Shown one piece after another: positions 7,858 through 17,891 of a stretch of DNA of 64,000 bases. The position numbers and the translations under genes were made by a program. Each line of letters starts with the position of its first letter. Positions within the stretch are counted from its first letter, which is position 1. Origin of the DNA: Agrobacterium vitis (GTDB lineage Bacteria; Pseudomonadota; Alphaproteobacteria; Rhizobiales; Rhizobiaceae); NCBI RefSeq assembly GCF_013426735.1, contig NZ_AP023272.1, forward strand, positions 3,206,501-3,270,500, given 5' to 3'. Under the pieces are notes generated by a model. The model was given only the letters and a program-made list of their open reading frames with translations. It did not search any database and was not told where the DNA came from.

Positions 7858-9873
7858 TCAGAACTCTTCCCAATCCTTTTCGACCGCCAGGGCGGTATTG
7901 CCGCGGCTGGAGGACACGGGTCGCCGCCCCGCAGGGGCAGAGGCCATTGCGGAATGGAAGGGTGCCGAGTGGGACGAGACTGGGCGGGATGGGGCCGACG
8001 CCTGCGTACCGGTGTGTACCTTGAAACGCGCCACCAGCGTGGAGAGATTACTCGCCTCGTCGGCCAGTTTATTGGTGGCGGCGGTCGATTCCTCGACCAT
8101 GGCCGCATTCTGCTGTGTCGTCTGGTCCATCTGGTTGATGGCAGTATTGATCTCGCTCAGACCGGTCGATTGCTCCCTGGCGGCCTGTGCGATGGAATGG
8201 ACATGTTCATTGATCTTCACGACATGGCTACCGATGGTACCCAGCACGTCGCCCGTCTCCGTCACCAGGGCCACGCCGCCGGCCACCTCGTTGCGAGAGC
8301 GGGTGATGAGGGTCTTGATGTCCTTGGCGGCGCCCGCCGAGCGTTGTGCCAGTTCGCGCACTTCCTGGGCAACGACAGCAAAGCCCTTGCCAGCCTCGCC
8401 CGCACGAGCCGCTTCCACGCCGGCATTCAGCGCCAGAAGATTGGTCTGGAAAGCGATTTCGTCGATGACATTGATGATGTTGCCGATCTCGTTGGAGGCC
8501 TGCTCGATGCGCTCCATGGCGGCAACCGTATTTCTGACCACGTCGCGGGACTGTTCGGTGCTTTGACGCGCCTGGGCAACCATGTCGGCGGCCTCACTTG
8601 AACGATCGGTGGAACTCTTGACAGCGGACGTTATCTCCTCGAGTGCTGCTGCGGTTTCCTCCAAAGAGGCCGCCTGCTGCTCCGAACGCTTGGACAGATC
8701 GGAGGAGGCATGGCGCAGTTCGCCCGCGCCGCTCTTGATCATGTCGATAGCGGAGCGGACTTCCGTCATCACCACCCGCAAGCTCTCCATGGTCGCGTTC
8801 ATGTTTGTCTGCAAATTGAGGAACACGCCCTTGAACTCGCCGCGCATGGCTTCGGTCAGATCGCCTTCGGCCAGAGCCGCGACCACGCGATTGGTTTCAG
8901 CTACACCCAGATCGACAGAGGTCACCAACTGGTTGACGCTGGCAGCAAAGCGATTCAGGTCTTCGTTGTCATAGCGCTTTTGAATGCGAGCGGAAAAATC
9001 GCCCGCAACCGCCGATGACACGACGTGGGAAATATTGCTCTGCAAATCCGCATTCTGAGCCTGAAGCGCGACTTCCTGCGCATTGAGATCACGAACCTTT
9101 TCCGCATTCTGCTTGAAAACCAGCACGGCGCGGGCCATGTCGCCGATTTCATCCTTGTTACTTGCGTAGGGAATGGTTTTGGACAAATCGCCCTTGGCCA
9201 GGTCTGCCATGCAATCGGTGATCCGCTGGATGGGCGTCGCAATCGCCCGGCGTCCGAAGAGCGCCGAGCCGATCATCAGCATCACCAGCAAAACCGAGAG
9301 ACAAAGGGTGATCGCCGAGGCGGTATTTTGCAGATGAAGGCGCTCTTCGTTGGTCTCCTCGACCTTCTGCTTGACAGCAATCACCGTCTCATCAACAAGG
9401 GCGGCCAGTTCGTCGTTCATTTTTTTCAGAGGCGGCAGGCTGGCGGAGACATCTGCCGAAGAACGACCAATGACAGTTGCCAATTGGGTGATGGCCGCGC
9501 TGTAATTGGTCAGCAGTTCGCCAATGCGGCGTGCACGCTCCTGATTGGCAGGCAATTGCATGTCGGCCCTGGCGATGTTTAGATATTTCTCGGCGGAACT
9601 GCGCCGTTGCTGGAAATACTCGACTGCGGCTTGTTGTTGCTGCTGGGACGTTGCCAGGCGCAGTTCGCCTACGCCGATATCCATGCCGCGCAAAGACGCT
9701 TTCATATCGATAATATTGCGGGCGATCCCGGACTGGACCTGGCCCTGGGTGACAGCCCTGTCGACCGCTTGCGACAAAAGCCATCCGGCGACCGAGATGA
9801 TGAGGACAAGGACAATGCCTGCACCCGACATGACCGAGAGTTTGCTTCCTATACGTGTAATTCCAAACGCCAT
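7858..9873 (-). CDS. Methyl-accepting chemotaxis protein
   Basis: A 671-residue inner-membrane chemoreceptor. TM1 is near residues 13-37 ('MSGAGIVLVLIISVAGWLLS'), followed by a ~150-residue periplasmic sensor of four-helix-bundle character. TM2 is near 188-208, then a HAMP domain ('RRAIATPIQRITDCMADLAKGDL') and a second HAMP-like segment around 'RFAASVNQLVTSVDLGVAETNRVVAALAEGDL'. The signalling hairpin tip reads '[40 protein letters not shown]'. The C-terminus 'DWEEF' matches the W-x-x-F type tail that tethers the methyltransferase CheR. It should signal through CheA/CheW to the flagellar motor. Ligand unknown. The gene stands alone, with no che genes nearby. Confidence 0.93.
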   Translation of the reverse strand: MAFGITRIGSKLSVMSGAGIVLVLIISVAGWLLSQAVDRAVTQGQVQSGIARNIIDMKASLRGMDIGVGELRLATSQQQQQAAVEYFQQRRSSAEKYLNIARADMQLPANQERARRIGELLTNYSAAITQLATVIGRSSADVSASLPPLKKMNDELAALVDETVIAVKQKVEETNEERLHLQNTASAITLCLSVLLVMLMIGSALFGRRAIATPIQRITDCMADLAKGDLSKTIPYASNKDEIGDMARAVLVFKQNAEKVRDLNAQEVALQAQNADLQSNISHVVSSAVAGDFSARIQKRYDNEDLNRFAASVNQLVTSVDLGVAETNRVVAALAEGDLTEAMRGEFKGVFLNLQTNMNATMESLRVVMTEVRSAIDMIKSGAGELRHASSDLSKRSEQQAASLEETAAALEEITSAVKSSTDRSSEAADMVAQARQSTEQSRDVVRNTVAAMERIEQASNEIGNIINVIDEIAFQTNLLALNAGVEAARAGEAGKGFAVVAQEVRELAQRSAGAAKDIKTLITRSRNEVAGGVALVTETGDVLGTIGSHVVKINEHVHSIAQAAREQSTGLSEINTAINQMDQTTQQNAAMVEESTAATNKLADEASNLSTLVARFKVHTGTQASAPSRPVSSHSAPFHSAMASAPAGRRPVSSSRGNTALAVEKDWEEF

Positions 9874-10130
9874 GAAGATTCACCCTGACAAATAAAAGAG
9901 TTGTCATGCTTTCTTCAAGGCGGACTGGGCAAATCATTTGCTGAAATAGAAAACCGCGAAAGCAAGTCGAGATTATTATGCATTGATACTTTTAATAAGC
10001 ACTTAAAAAACAATCATATGCGGCGCTATTGCGAATTTTTTGTGACAGCCTCATCAGAATGACTCGTTCCCAAATCACAATCTAAAGAGGCAATTTTAAC
10101 CACCTGCTCGGACGCGAGCGGAAACATCTT

Positions 10131-11129
10131 TCAAAGCGTCAGCACAATCTTGCCGATATGCGTGCTGTCTTCCATCAGCCGGTGCGCATCCGCCACCTTG
10201 TCGAACGGCAGAACCGTATGAATGACCGGTGCGACGGTGCCTTGTTCCAGAAGCGGCCAGGCGCTCGCCAAAAGGTCGTCGCGGATGGCGCGTTTTTCTT
10301 CCGCGGTGCGCGGGCGCATCGTTGATCCTGTCACCGTCAGGCGCTTGACCATGATCGGGCCGAGATTGACCTTTTCGGCCACGGCACCGCCCAGAAAAGC
10401 AATGATCGACAGGCAGCCGTCCTTGGCCAGTGATGCAATATTCTTTTCAAAATAGGACGCGCCGATCATGTCGAGGATGATATCGACACCCTTACCATCC
10501 GTCTCGGCCTTCACCACCTCGGCGAAATCCTCACTCCGATAATTGATGGCCCGGCGGGCGCCGAGCTTCAGGCAGGCCTCGGCCTTTTCAGCCGAGCCCA
10601 CCGTGGTCAGCACATCGGCACCGAAAGCGCGGGCAAGCTGGATGGCCGTGGTACCGATACCTGATGAACCACCGTGGATCAGCACGGTTTCGCCCTCGGT
10701 CAATCCCGCCATCTGGAACAGGTTGGCCCAGACGGTGAAGAAAGTTTCCGGCACCGCCGCCGCTTTCACCGCATCGAATCCTCTAGGCCAGGGCAGGCTC
10801 TGGCCTTCCGGCAGGATGCAGAACTCGGCATAACCGCCGCCATTGGCCAATCCGCAGACCTTGTCGCCAATGGCAAAGTCGCTCACCCCTTCGCCCACCG
10901 CCACCACGGTGCCAGCCACTTCCAGGCCGAGAACAGGGCTTGCATCCTTCGGCGGCGGATAAGTGCCCTGGCGTTGGGCCACATCCGGCCGATTGACGCC
11001 TGCCGCTTCGACCTTGACAAGGATTTCGCCCGATTTCGGGGCTGGCAGCGGACCGGTTGCGATGCTCATCACGTCAGGTCCGCCGGGGGATGCGACATTG
11101 ACATAGCGCATGTGAGTGGGAAGCGTCAT
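10131..11129 (-). CDS. NAD(P)H-quinone oxidoreductase, zinc-free MDR family (PIG3-like)
   Basis: A 332-residue medium-chain dehydrogenase/reductase of the quinone oxidoreductase branch. The N-terminal GroES-like domain contains '[23 protein letters not shown]' (PIG3/QOR signature) and '[13 protein letters not shown]'. The Rossmann domain carries '[28 protein letters not shown]', whose G-x-x-S/G-x-x-G region binds NADPH. Catalytic zinc ligands of alcohol dehydrogenases are absent, as expected. Predicted to reduce quinones or other electrophilic carbonyls in the cytoplasm. GGAG lies 10 nt before the chosen ATG; a second ATG at residue 7 ('MRYVNV') is also possible. Monocistronic by layout. Confidence 0.88.
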   Translation of the reverse strand: MTLPTHMRYVNVASPGGPDVMSIATGPLPAPKSGEILVKVEAAGVNRPDVAQRQGTYPPPKDASPVLGLEVAGTVVAVGEGVSDFAIGDKVCGLANGGGYAEFCILPEGQSLPWPRGFDAVKAAAVPETFFTVWANLFQMAGLTEGETVLIHGGSSGIGTTAIQLARAFGADVLTTVGSAEKAEACLKLGARRAINYRSEDFAEVVKAETDGKGVDIILDMIGASYFEKNIASLAKDGCLSIIAFLGGAVAEKVNLGPIMVKRLTVTGSTMRPRTAEEKRAIRDDLLASAWPLLEQGTVAPVIHTVLPFDKVADAHRLMEDSTHIGKIVLTL

Positions 11130-11230
11130 AAGACCGGATCTCCGCGTTATCTTCGTTGATAACGGAGATAGGCTTCCATCCAGCGTTTGAAAAGGAGGCC
11201 CATTGACGCGGTGCTCATCACAGGAAAGGC

Positions 11231-13033
11231 TCAGACCGCCGGGCGAAGCTCACCCACATGCAGGCCGGCTTCGCTGTCCTTGGCGCTTTTCTTGACACTG
11301 GCGATTTCCGACGACAGGCGGCTGACATCATCGACAACCAGCCCCTGCGGCAATTCCAGAACGCCGATGGAGCAGCGCATCAGCGGAAAATCGCGGTCGA
11401 TACCGTGGCGGTCGGTACCACGAATACGGCCTTGCGCCCGGTCTTCCGGTGAATAGAGAGCGGCGACATCGCCGTGGAAATCCGAGAGCAACCGGTCGAG
11501 GATCTCAACGACTTCCTCGCCGGTCCAGCCGATCAGGCCAATGAAGAAATCGTCGCCGCCGACATGGCCGAGAAACACGCCATCGGCGAAGAAATAACGG
11601 CGCATCAGTGCGGCAAACAGCGAAATGGCGTGATCGCCCAGATGAAAGCCGTAGTGATCGTTGAAAGGTTTGAAACTGTCGAAATCACAGTAGCAGAAAT
11701 GGCGAAGGTCATCGCTGTCGCGACCGCTGTCCTGCATGAAATCGCGAATGGCGCGATTGCCCGGCAGGCCGGTCAACGGGTTCTGTTCCTGAGCGGTCTT
11801 CAACTGCTTTTCATTGATGATGCGCACCAGCGAGGCCGCCGAAATCACGCCCGCATAGCGTAGATTTTCGGTCAAGAGCACACAATCGCTGCCCTCGGTA
11901 TTGGAGAAGATCGCCATCAGCCGGTCGGCATCGGCATCGAGCCCGACGACCGGAGCGTGATCAACGAATTGCGAGATCGTCCGCTCATAAACCTTGTTCT
12001 TGAGAAGATCGCGCCCGAAGGGCTGATAGATATATTCCTTCAAATGCACTTCGTGGATGATGCCGCGCGGCTCGCCATTCGCATTCAGAACCGGAAAGAA
12101 CGACTGGCGCGGATTGCGGCGAAACAGGTCGAACACGCTATCGACACTGTCGTTTTCATAGACCGTGGGCAGGCGCTCGATCTGCTTGCGGATCAGGATT
12201 TCATCCAGCGACTGGCTGGAGCGCCGTGACTGACCGATATCCTTCAGATGCCGATAGTGGGATTTCAGCTCGGCCAGATGGGTGGTGGGCCTGGCAATAT
12301 ACCAGCCCTGGACGAGATCCACCCCAAGCTCGCGACAGGCGATGAATTCGCCTTCCGTCTCGATCCCCTCGGCAATGACCCGCACACCAAGCACATGGGC
12401 GGTCTGGACAATATTCTTCACCAGATGGCGTTTGCGTGAATGACCGTCCAGGCCGGAGATGAAATGACGGTCAATCTTCAGATAGTCGATCGGGAAATCG
12501 CAGAGCAGCTTCATCTCGGCATGGCCGACGCCGAAATCGTCAATGGCAATCTTGAAGCCGGCGCTGCGCAGTCGCACCATCAGACCGGCAAATTCCGGCA
12601 CTTCGGTATTATTGAACCGCTCCGATAGTTCAAAACACACCGACGACGGCGCAATCCCGGCGGCGCGCAGATGCGCCAAAAGCCCGTCGATGATCGTCTC
12701 GCCTTGGGCAATCAGCCGCACATCGAGATTGAGAAACAGCGTATAGGCGGCATGATCGGGCAGGCTGGCAAATTTGGCCAGCGCCCTGCTTGCCACCATC
12801 TGCTCCAGCGCCAGCAATTGCCCCGTCTCATGGGCCTGATCGAGAATATCCAGCGGGGTCTCGAAACCGATCCGTTCCTGACCGCGCATCAGCGTTTCAT
12901 AGCCGAAGACCGCCCCGGTCTGAACCTCGACAATCGGCTGCATGGCATTTTCCATTACGACCTTGGCCAGCGTCAGCAATTGATCGCTGGCATAGCGGCG
13001 TAATACTCCGCGTTCCGTCGCAATCGCCACCAT
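11231..13033 (-). CDS. EAL-CBS-GGDEF cyclic-di-GMP signalling protein
   Basis: Start set at 13033 ('[18 protein letters not shown]', 600 residues), preceded by AGGGAT; the in-frame ATG at 13147 would add 38 unlikely residues. Order: EAL domain (about 20-260), two CBS motifs (about 275-400), GGDEF domain (about 425-585). EAL catalytic elements are mostly present: ETLMR in place of EALxR, 'NLDVRL', 'IDDFGVG', 'YLKID', 'AEGIE', 'QGW', suggesting an active phosphodiesterase. The GGDEF loop reads GGDDF, an acceptable variant. CBS pairs usually bind adenine nucleotides, so this protein may couple energy state to c-di-GMP turnover. Soluble, no membrane segment. Which activity dominates cannot be read from sequence. 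Confidence 0.85.
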   Translation of the reverse strand: MVAIATERGVLRRYASDQLLTLAKVVMENAMQPIVEVQTGAVFGYETLMRGQERIGFETPLDILDQAHETGQLLALEQMVASRALAKFASLPDHAAYTLFLNLDVRLIAQGETIIDGLLAHLRAAGIAPSSVCFELSERFNNTEVPEFAGLMVRLRSAGFKIAIDDFGVGHAEMKLLCDFPIDYLKIDRHFISGLDGHSRKRHLVKNIVQTAHVLGVRVIAEGIETEGEFIACRELGVDLVQGWYIARPTTHLAELKSHYRHLKDIGQSRRSSQSLDEILIRKQIERLPTVYENDSVDSVFDLFRRNPRQSFFPVLNANGEPRGIIHEVHLKEYIYQPFGRDLLKNKVYERTISQFVDHAPVVGLDADADRLMAIFSNTEGSDCVLLTENLRYAGVISAASLVRIINEKQLKTAQEQNPLTGLPGNRAIRDFMQDSGRDSDDLRHFCYCDFDSFKPFNDHYGFHLGDHAISLFAALMRRYFFADGVFLGHVGGDDFFIGLIGWTGEEVVEILDRLLSDFHGDVAALYSPEDRAQGRIRGTDRHGIDRDFPLMRCSIGVLELPQGLVVDDVSRLSSEIASVKKSAKDSEAGLHVGELRPAV

Positions 13034-13181
13034 TGAAATATCCCTGCGCCCAAATTGCTTAAGTTTACGGCACGGTGACGGCAAAGCCTGAAGGAAATCT
13101 TTACCGGGGATGAAAGTTTTGTGACAGACCTCCAGCTGGCCCATCACGGGCGATGACTTGCATCCCGCTGGCTGATTTTTA

Positions 13182-13201
13182 TTGATTGATCAGTCAATCA
13201 A
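13182..13201. promoter_or_regulatory. BetI operator palindrome
   Basis: TTGATTGA-TCAG-TCAATCAA, an inverted repeat with perfect 8-bp arms, 33 bp before the betI start. The half-site resembles BetI binding sites described upstream of bet operons. It probably mediates choline-responsive autorepression. Confidence 0.75.
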
Positions 13202-13234
13202 GAATAGATTGATGATCATCAGAAAGGATAGGCC

Positions 13235-13837
13235 ATGCCAAAATTGGGAATGGAGCCGGTCAGACGAAAAGCCCTTGTCGATGCTGCCTTGAAAGCCATC
13301 GGCACGCATGGTTCGCTAACCGTCACCATGTCTGAAATTGCCCGCACTGCCGGGGTTTCTCCCGCTTTGGCCCATCACTATTTCGGCTCCAAGCAGCAAT
13401 TGCTGATCGAAACGATCCGCTCGCTGTTGAGACAATTGCAGGCCGATGCCGCCAGCGCGCTGACCGCGGCAACCACCCCGCGTCAGCGGATTTCCGCCGT
13501 GATCCGTATCAGCTTCCAGGCCGACCAGTTTACACCCGATACCGTGGCGGCCTGGCTTGCCTTCTACTCCGAAGCGCAACGCTCGGAAGCGACCCGCCAC
13601 CTGCTGGTGATCTACGCCCGGCGGCTGCGCTCCAATCTGGTCGATGCCCTGTTGCCTCTGGCCAGCCGGTCTGACGCCGAGCGTATTGCCGAAGGCACAG
13701 CGGCGATGATTGACGGGCTTTACATTCGCCAAAGCCTGCGGGCAGCGCCGCTGTCCATTGATGCCTCTGTCACGCTGGTAGAGGATTATGTGAGCAGCCA
13801 ATTGCAAGCCATTGACCGGGGGACCCGCCGCCTATGA
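13235..13837 (+). CDS. betI: BetI, TetR-family choline-responsive repressor
   Basis: A 200-residue TetR regulator. The N-terminal helix-turn-helix 'TVTMSEIARTAGVSPALAHHYFGSKQQLLIETIRSLL' is characteristic of BetI. The C-terminal ligand domain contains 'FTPDTVAAWLAFYSEAQRS', also typical of BetI. It represses the bet genes and is released by choline. First gene of the cluster, overlapping betC by 4 nt (ATGA). The upstream operator supports autoregulation. Confidence 0.93.
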   Translation: MPKLGMEPVRRKALVDAALKAIGTHGSLTVTMSEIARTAGVSPALAHHYFGSKQQLLIETIRSLLRQLQADAASALTAATTPRQRISAVIRISFQADQFTPDTVAAWLAFYSEAQRSEATRHLLVIYARRLRSNLVDALLPLASRSDAERIAEGTAAMIDGLYIRQSLRAAPLSIDASVTLVEDYVSSQLQAIDRGTRRL

Positions 13838-15351
13838 GCAAGCCCAACATTCTCATCATCATGGTTGATCAGCTCAACGGCACGCTGTTTCCCGATGGCC
13901 CGGCCGATTGGCTGCATGCACCGCATTTGAAAGCGCTGGCGGCCCGCTCTGTCCGGTTTCAAAACAATTACACCTCCTCGCCGCTCTGCGCCCCGGCCCG
14001 CGCCTCCTTCATGGCCGGACAATTGCCCAGCCGCACGCAGGTTTATGACAATGCGGCGGAATATGTATCGTCCATTCCCACTTACGCCCATCATCTGCGC
14101 CGCGCCGGCTATTACACAGCGCTTTCGGGCAAGATGCATTTTGTCGGGCCGGACCAATTGCACGGCTTTGAAGAGCGGCTGACCACCGACATTTACCCCG
14201 CCGATTTCGGCTGGACGCCCGATTATCGCAAACCCGGAGAGCGGATTGACTGGTGGTATCACAACCTCGGCTCAGTGACCGGCGCTGGCGTGGCCGAAAT
14301 TACCAACCAGATGGAATATGATGATGAAGTGGCATTTCTGGCCAATCAGAAACTCTATCATCTGAGCCGTGAGAATGATGATGCAGATCGCCGCCCGTGG
14401 TGCCTCACCGTCTCCTTCACCCACCCGCATGACCCTTACGTCGCCCGCAAACAATACTGGGATCTTTATGAGGATTGCGCCCATCTTCTGCCAGACGTCG
14501 GTGCGCTTGATGATCAGGACCCGCATTCCAAGCGGCTGATCCATGCCTGCGATTATGACAATTTCAACGTGACCGAGGAAGACATCCGCCGCTCGCGCCG
14601 CGCCTATTTTGCCAATATTTCCTATATTGATGACAAGGTGGGCGAGTTGATCGACACGCTGACCCGCACAAGGATGCTGGACAATACCAATATCCTGTTC
14701 TGCTCCGACCACGGCGATATGCTGGGCGAGCGGGGCCTGTGGTTCAAGATGAATTTCTTTGAAGGTTCGGCCCGTGTGCCTTTGATGGTGGCGGGTCCCG
14801 GCATTGCCCCCGGCCTGCATCAGGCTCCAACGTCCAATCTGGATGTGACGCCGACGCTGTGTGATCTGGCCGGAATTTCGATGGATGAGATCATGCCTTG
14901 GACCGATGGCATGAGCCTCAAGGGCATGATCAGTGGCGAGGCACGCGCAGCACCCGTGCTGATGGAATATGCCGCCGAAGGCTCCTATGCGCCCATGGTC
15001 TGCATCCGTGAAGGCCAATGGAAATATGTGCATTGTGCGCTCGATCCCGACCAATTGTTTGACCTTGTGAGCGATCCGCAAGAGCTAACCAATCTGGCGG
15101 ATGATCCGGCTTATGCCGATGTTCTGGCCGATTTCACCGCCAAGCGCGAGGCCCGCTGGGACATGACCCGCTTTGATGCGGCGGTGCGCGAAAGCCAAGC
15201 CCGCCGATGGGTGGTCTATGAGGCGCTTCGCAACGGCTCCTATTACCCATGGGATCACCAGCCGCTGCAAAAGGCATCGGAGCGTTACATGCGCAACCAT
15301 ATGGATTTGAACGTGCTGGAAGAAAGCAAACGCTATCCGAGGGGAGAGTGA
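13834..15351 (+). CDS. betC: BetC, choline-sulfatase
   Basis: A 505-residue type I sulfatase that hydrolyses choline-O-sulfate to choline and sulfate, feeding both osmoprotectant synthesis and sulfur supply. The signature C52-A-P54-A-R56 sits in 'SSPLCAPARASFMAGQLPSR'; Cys52 should be converted to formylglycine by a sulfatase-modifying enzyme not seen here. Metal-binding residues fall in 'IIMVDQL' (Asp12) and 'FCSDHGDMLGERGLW'. The C-terminal choline-sulfatase extension ('WVVYEALRNGSYYPWDHQP') is present. No signal peptide, consistent with cytoplasmic action after choline-sulfate uptake. Overlaps betI by 4 nt; the next gene starts 3 bp after it. Confidence 0.95.
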   Translation: MSKPNILIIMVDQLNGTLFPDGPADWLHAPHLKALAARSVRFQNNYTSSPLCAPARASFMAGQLPSRTQVYDNAAEYVSSIPTYAHHLRRAGYYTALSGKMHFVGPDQLHGFEERLTTDIYPADFGWTPDYRKPGERIDWWYHNLGSVTGAGVAEITNQMEYDDEVAFLANQKLYHLSRENDDADRRPWCLTVSFTHPHDPYVARKQYWDLYEDCAHLLPDVGALDDQDPHSKRLIHACDYDNFNVTEEDIRRSRRAYFANISYIDDKVGELIDTLTRTRMLDNTNILFCSDHGDMLGERGLWFKMNFFEGSARVPLMVAGPGIAPGLHQAPTSNLDVTPTLCDLAGISMDEIMPWTDGMSLKGMISGEARAAPVLMEYAAEGSYAPMVCIREGQWKYVHCALDPDQLFDLVSDPQELTNLADDPAYADVLADFTAKREARWDMTRFDAAVRESQARRWVVYEALRNGSYYPWDHQPLQKASERYMRNHMDLNVLEESKRYPRGE

Positions 15352-15353
15352 CA

Positions 15354-15995
15354 ATGCTGACGATCTGGGGTCGAAAATCCTCCTCGAATGTGCAGGCGCT
15401 GATGTGGTGCGTTGGTGAGCTTGGTCTCGATTATGTGCGCCATGATGTTGGCCATCGCTATGGCGGCAATGACACGCCGGAATTTCTGGCCATGAACCCG
15501 AATGGCACCGTGCCAGTTCTGCAAGATGGCGATAGTGAGCCTCTGTTTGAGACAGCGGCTATCCTTCGCTACCTCGCCAGCCGTTATGCATCGTCTCCGT
15601 TCTGGCCAGATGATCTGGCGGGTCGCACCCGTGTGGATATGTGGGCTGAATGGTCCAAAGTGAATATTGCGCAAGAGTTTACCTCTCCCATATTCTGGCG
15701 CGTGGTGCGCACCGCGCCAAAAGATCGCGATCCCGCCGCCATTGCAAAAGCCATGGGTGTGCTGGGCGCAAAGCTGGATATTGCCGAACAACGACTGGCA
15801 AAGCACGCCTATCTGGTGGGTGATGCGCTGACCTTGGCCGATATTCAATTCGGCCATGTGCTGTTTCGCTATTTCGATATCGACATCACGCGCCCAGAGC
15901 GCCCCGCCCTTCACCGCTATTATCAAAACCTGACCACGCGCCCCGCATTTCGCGAGCATGTGATGGTGTCTTACGAAGAATTGCGAGTTTTATGA
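15354..15995 (+). CDS. Glutathione S-transferase family protein in the bet operon
   Basis: A 213-residue GST. The N-terminal thioredoxin-like domain has '[19 protein letters not shown]' (Ser12 in the usual catalytic region), the cis-proline motif '[10 protein letters not shown]' and '[15 protein letters not shown]' (glutathione-binding E-T/S pair). The helical C-terminal domain carries the 'LTLADIQFG' motif. Start at 15354 rather than 15249, because the upstream in-frame segment overlaps betC and the ATG is preceded by GGGGAG. It sits between betC and betB with 3-4 nt junctions, so it is co-transcribed. No role in betaine synthesis is known to me; protection from aldehyde or oxidative by-products is a guess. 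Confidence 0.88.
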   Translation: MLTIWGRKSSSNVQALMWCVGELGLDYVRHDVGHRYGGNDTPEFLAMNPNGTVPVLQDGDSEPLFETAAILRYLASRYASSPFWPDDLAGRTRVDMWAEWSKVNIAQEFTSPIFWRVVRTAPKDRDPAAIAKAMGVLGAKLDIAEQRLAKHAYLVGDALTLADIQFGHVLFRYFDIDITRPERPALHRYYQNLTTRPAFREHVMVSYEELRVL

Positions 15996-17458
15996 TGAAA
16001 GCCCAACCCAAAGCCTCTCACTTCATTGATGGCGAATACGTTGAAGACGCAAGCGGCACCGTGATTGACAGCATCTACCCCGCCACGGGTGAGGTAATTG
16101 CGCGCCTCCATGCGGCCACGCCTGCGATTGTGGAGCGGGCCATTGCGTCTGCCAAGCGGGCGCAGAAGGAGTGGGCTGCTCTCAGCCCTACTGCCCGTGG
16201 CCGCGTGTTGAAAAAGGCCGCCGAGATTATGCGCGAGCGCAACCGCGAACTGTCGGAGCTGGAAACGCTGGACACCGGCAAGCCGATTCAAGAAACCATC
16301 GTGGCAGACCCGACATCAGGCGCGGATAGTTTTGAGTTTTTTGGGGGTATCGCGGCTGCTGGACTCAACGGCAGCCATATTCCGCTGGGCAATGATTTTG
16401 CCTATACCAAACGGGTTCCCCTTGGCGTCTGTGTGGGCATTGGCGCGTGGAACTATCCGCAGCAGATCGCCTGTTGGAAATCGGCCCCGGCCTTAGCGGC
16501 TGGCAATGCCATGGTGTTTAAGCCATCAGAAATGACGCCGTTGGGGGCGTTGAAGATTGCCGAGATTTTGATGCAGGCGGGTGCGCCCAAGGGCGTGTTC
16601 AACGTCATTCAGGGCGATCGGGAGACAGGGCCATTACTGGTCAATCATCCTGATGTGGCCAAGGTGTCTTTGACAGGATCGGTGCCAACGGGGCGGAAAG
16701 TTGCGGCAGCTGCGGCTGGCCATTTGAAGCATGTCACCATGGAACTGGGCGGCAAATCGCCTTTGATCGTGTTTGATGATGCTGATGTGGACAGCGCCAT
16801 TTCAGGGGCAATGCTGGCGAATTTTTACTCCACCGGACAGGTTTGCTCCAACGGCACGCGGGTGTTTGTTCACACAGCCATCAAGCAGGTCTTCCTTGAG
16901 CGTTTGAAAGCCCGCACGGAAGCCATTGTGATTGGCGATCCGCAAGACGAGGCCACCCAGATGGGGCCTTTGGTGTCGATGGCGCAGCGGGAAAAGGTGC
17001 TGTCCTATATCGACAAAGGCAAGGCCGAGGGCGCGACGCTGATCACCGGTGGGGGCATTCCCAACAGTGCATCTGGCACTGGTGCGTTTATTCAGCCCAC
17101 GGTGTTTGCCGATGTGACTGATAGCATGACCATCGCCCGCGAAGAGATTTTTGGTCCCGTGATGTGCGTGCTGGATTTTGACGACGAGGCTGACGTGATT
17201 GCTCGCGCCAATGCCTCGGAATTTGGCCTCGCAGGCGGCGTGTTCACCGCAGACATCACCCGCGCCCACCGCGTGGTGGATCAGTTGGAGGCCGGAACCT
17301 TGTGGATCAACACCTATAACCTCTGCCCGGTGGAAATGCCGTTTGGTGGCTCCAAACAGTCAGGCTTTGGCCGCGAAAACTCGCTGGCGGCGCTGGAGCA
17401 TTATTCGGAGGTGAAGACGGTTTATGTCGGCATGGGCAAGTGTGAAGCGCCGTATTGA
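15992..17458 (+). CDS. betB: BetB, betaine-aldehyde dehydrogenase
   Basis: A 488-residue NAD(P)-dependent aldehyde dehydrogenase that oxidises betaine aldehyde to glycine betaine. Visible motifs: '[36 protein letters not shown]' (cofactor fold), '[12 protein letters not shown]', catalytic Glu251 in 'MELGGKSP', catalytic Cys285 in 'GQVCSNGTR', and '[11 protein letters not shown]'. Overlaps the GST gene by 4 nt. Together with betA it completes choline oxidation; the product is an osmoprotectant and, in rhizobia, also a carbon and nitrogen source. Confidence 0.95.
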   Translation: MMKAQPKASHFIDGEYVEDASGTVIDSIYPATGEVIARLHAATPAIVERAIASAKRAQKEWAALSPTARGRVLKKAAEIMRERNRELSELETLDTGKPIQETIVADPTSGADSFEFFGGIAAAGLNGSHIPLGNDFAYTKRVPLGVCVGIGAWNYPQQIACWKSAPALAAGNAMVFKPSEMTPLGALKIAEILMQAGAPKGVFNVIQGDRETGPLLVNHPDVAKVSLTGSVPTGRKVAAAAAGHLKHVTMELGGKSPLIVFDDADVDSAISGAMLANFYSTGQVCSNGTRVFVHTAIKQVFLERLKARTEAIVIGDPQDEATQMGPLVSMAQREKVLSYIDKGKAEGATLITGGGIPNSASGTGAFIQPTVFADVTDSMTIAREEIFGPVMCVLDFDDEADVIARANASEFGLAGGVFTADITRAHRVVDQLEAGTLWINTYNLCPVEMPFGGSKQSGFGRENSLAALEHYSEVKTVYVGMGKCEAPY

Positions 17459-17465
17459 ACTGAAT

Positions 17466-17807
17466 TTAGTCTTTGTTCCGCGTCGATCGCCATGACTGCC
17501 GTACGCGCTGATGATTAAAGAACTCTAACAAGGGCCTGTCCGAACTTTTCCTTTTCTGAGGATGCAATGCAAAATGCTCAGCGATCGCAAGTTTGTTCAT
17601 TTCATCGACGGAGTCATCATCAAGGAGAGAAACGATGGCAACCTTGGCAGCGTGACGGCCACGTCGATTGGAGCGAGCTTTGAAAAGAGGAATGGCTTTG
17701 CGCTTGGACTTGTTGTTTTCGCCGTAGCAATCACGGCAATCGCGCTCAAGCGAATGCTTTTTGTCATCCGGTGGAGACCGGGTCTCCCGTGTTTGCTGAT
17801 CGCCCAT
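17466..17807 (-). CDS. Small basic hypothetical protein, antisense between betB and betA
   Basis: A 113-residue ORF on the strand opposite to the bet genes. Start chosen at the ATG 17807 ('MGDQQTRETRSPP'); a GTG at 17813 is in frame. The middle 'KKHSLERDCRDCYGENNKSK' followed by 'RKAIPLFKARSNRRGR' is rich in Lys/Arg with an aromatic-Gly-Glu-Asn centre. It resembles small conserved basic proteins I have seen annotated only as hypothetical, and could bind nucleic acid. It fills most of the 430-bp gap between betB and betA. The opposing ORF on the plus strand (17562-17861) is less convincing. No function can be assigned. Confidence 0.5.
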   Translation of the reverse strand: MGDQQTRETRSPPDDKKHSLERDCRDCYGENNKSKRKAIPLFKARSNRRGRHAAKVAIVSLLDDDSVDEMNKLAIAEHFALHPQKRKSSDRPLLEFFNHQRVRQSWRSTRNKD

Positions 17808-17891
17808 CACCACACCCTTTTAGACAGATTTTATAGCGTCATTCAGCCAAGGCTTCAATAACCGGCACTCCGGTCTTTTGCAGGATTAAAA

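Noticed and set aside
17562..17861. 99-codon plus-strand ORF between betB and betA
   Set aside because: It overlaps the minus-strand ORF, which has the more protein-like and conserved-looking sequence.
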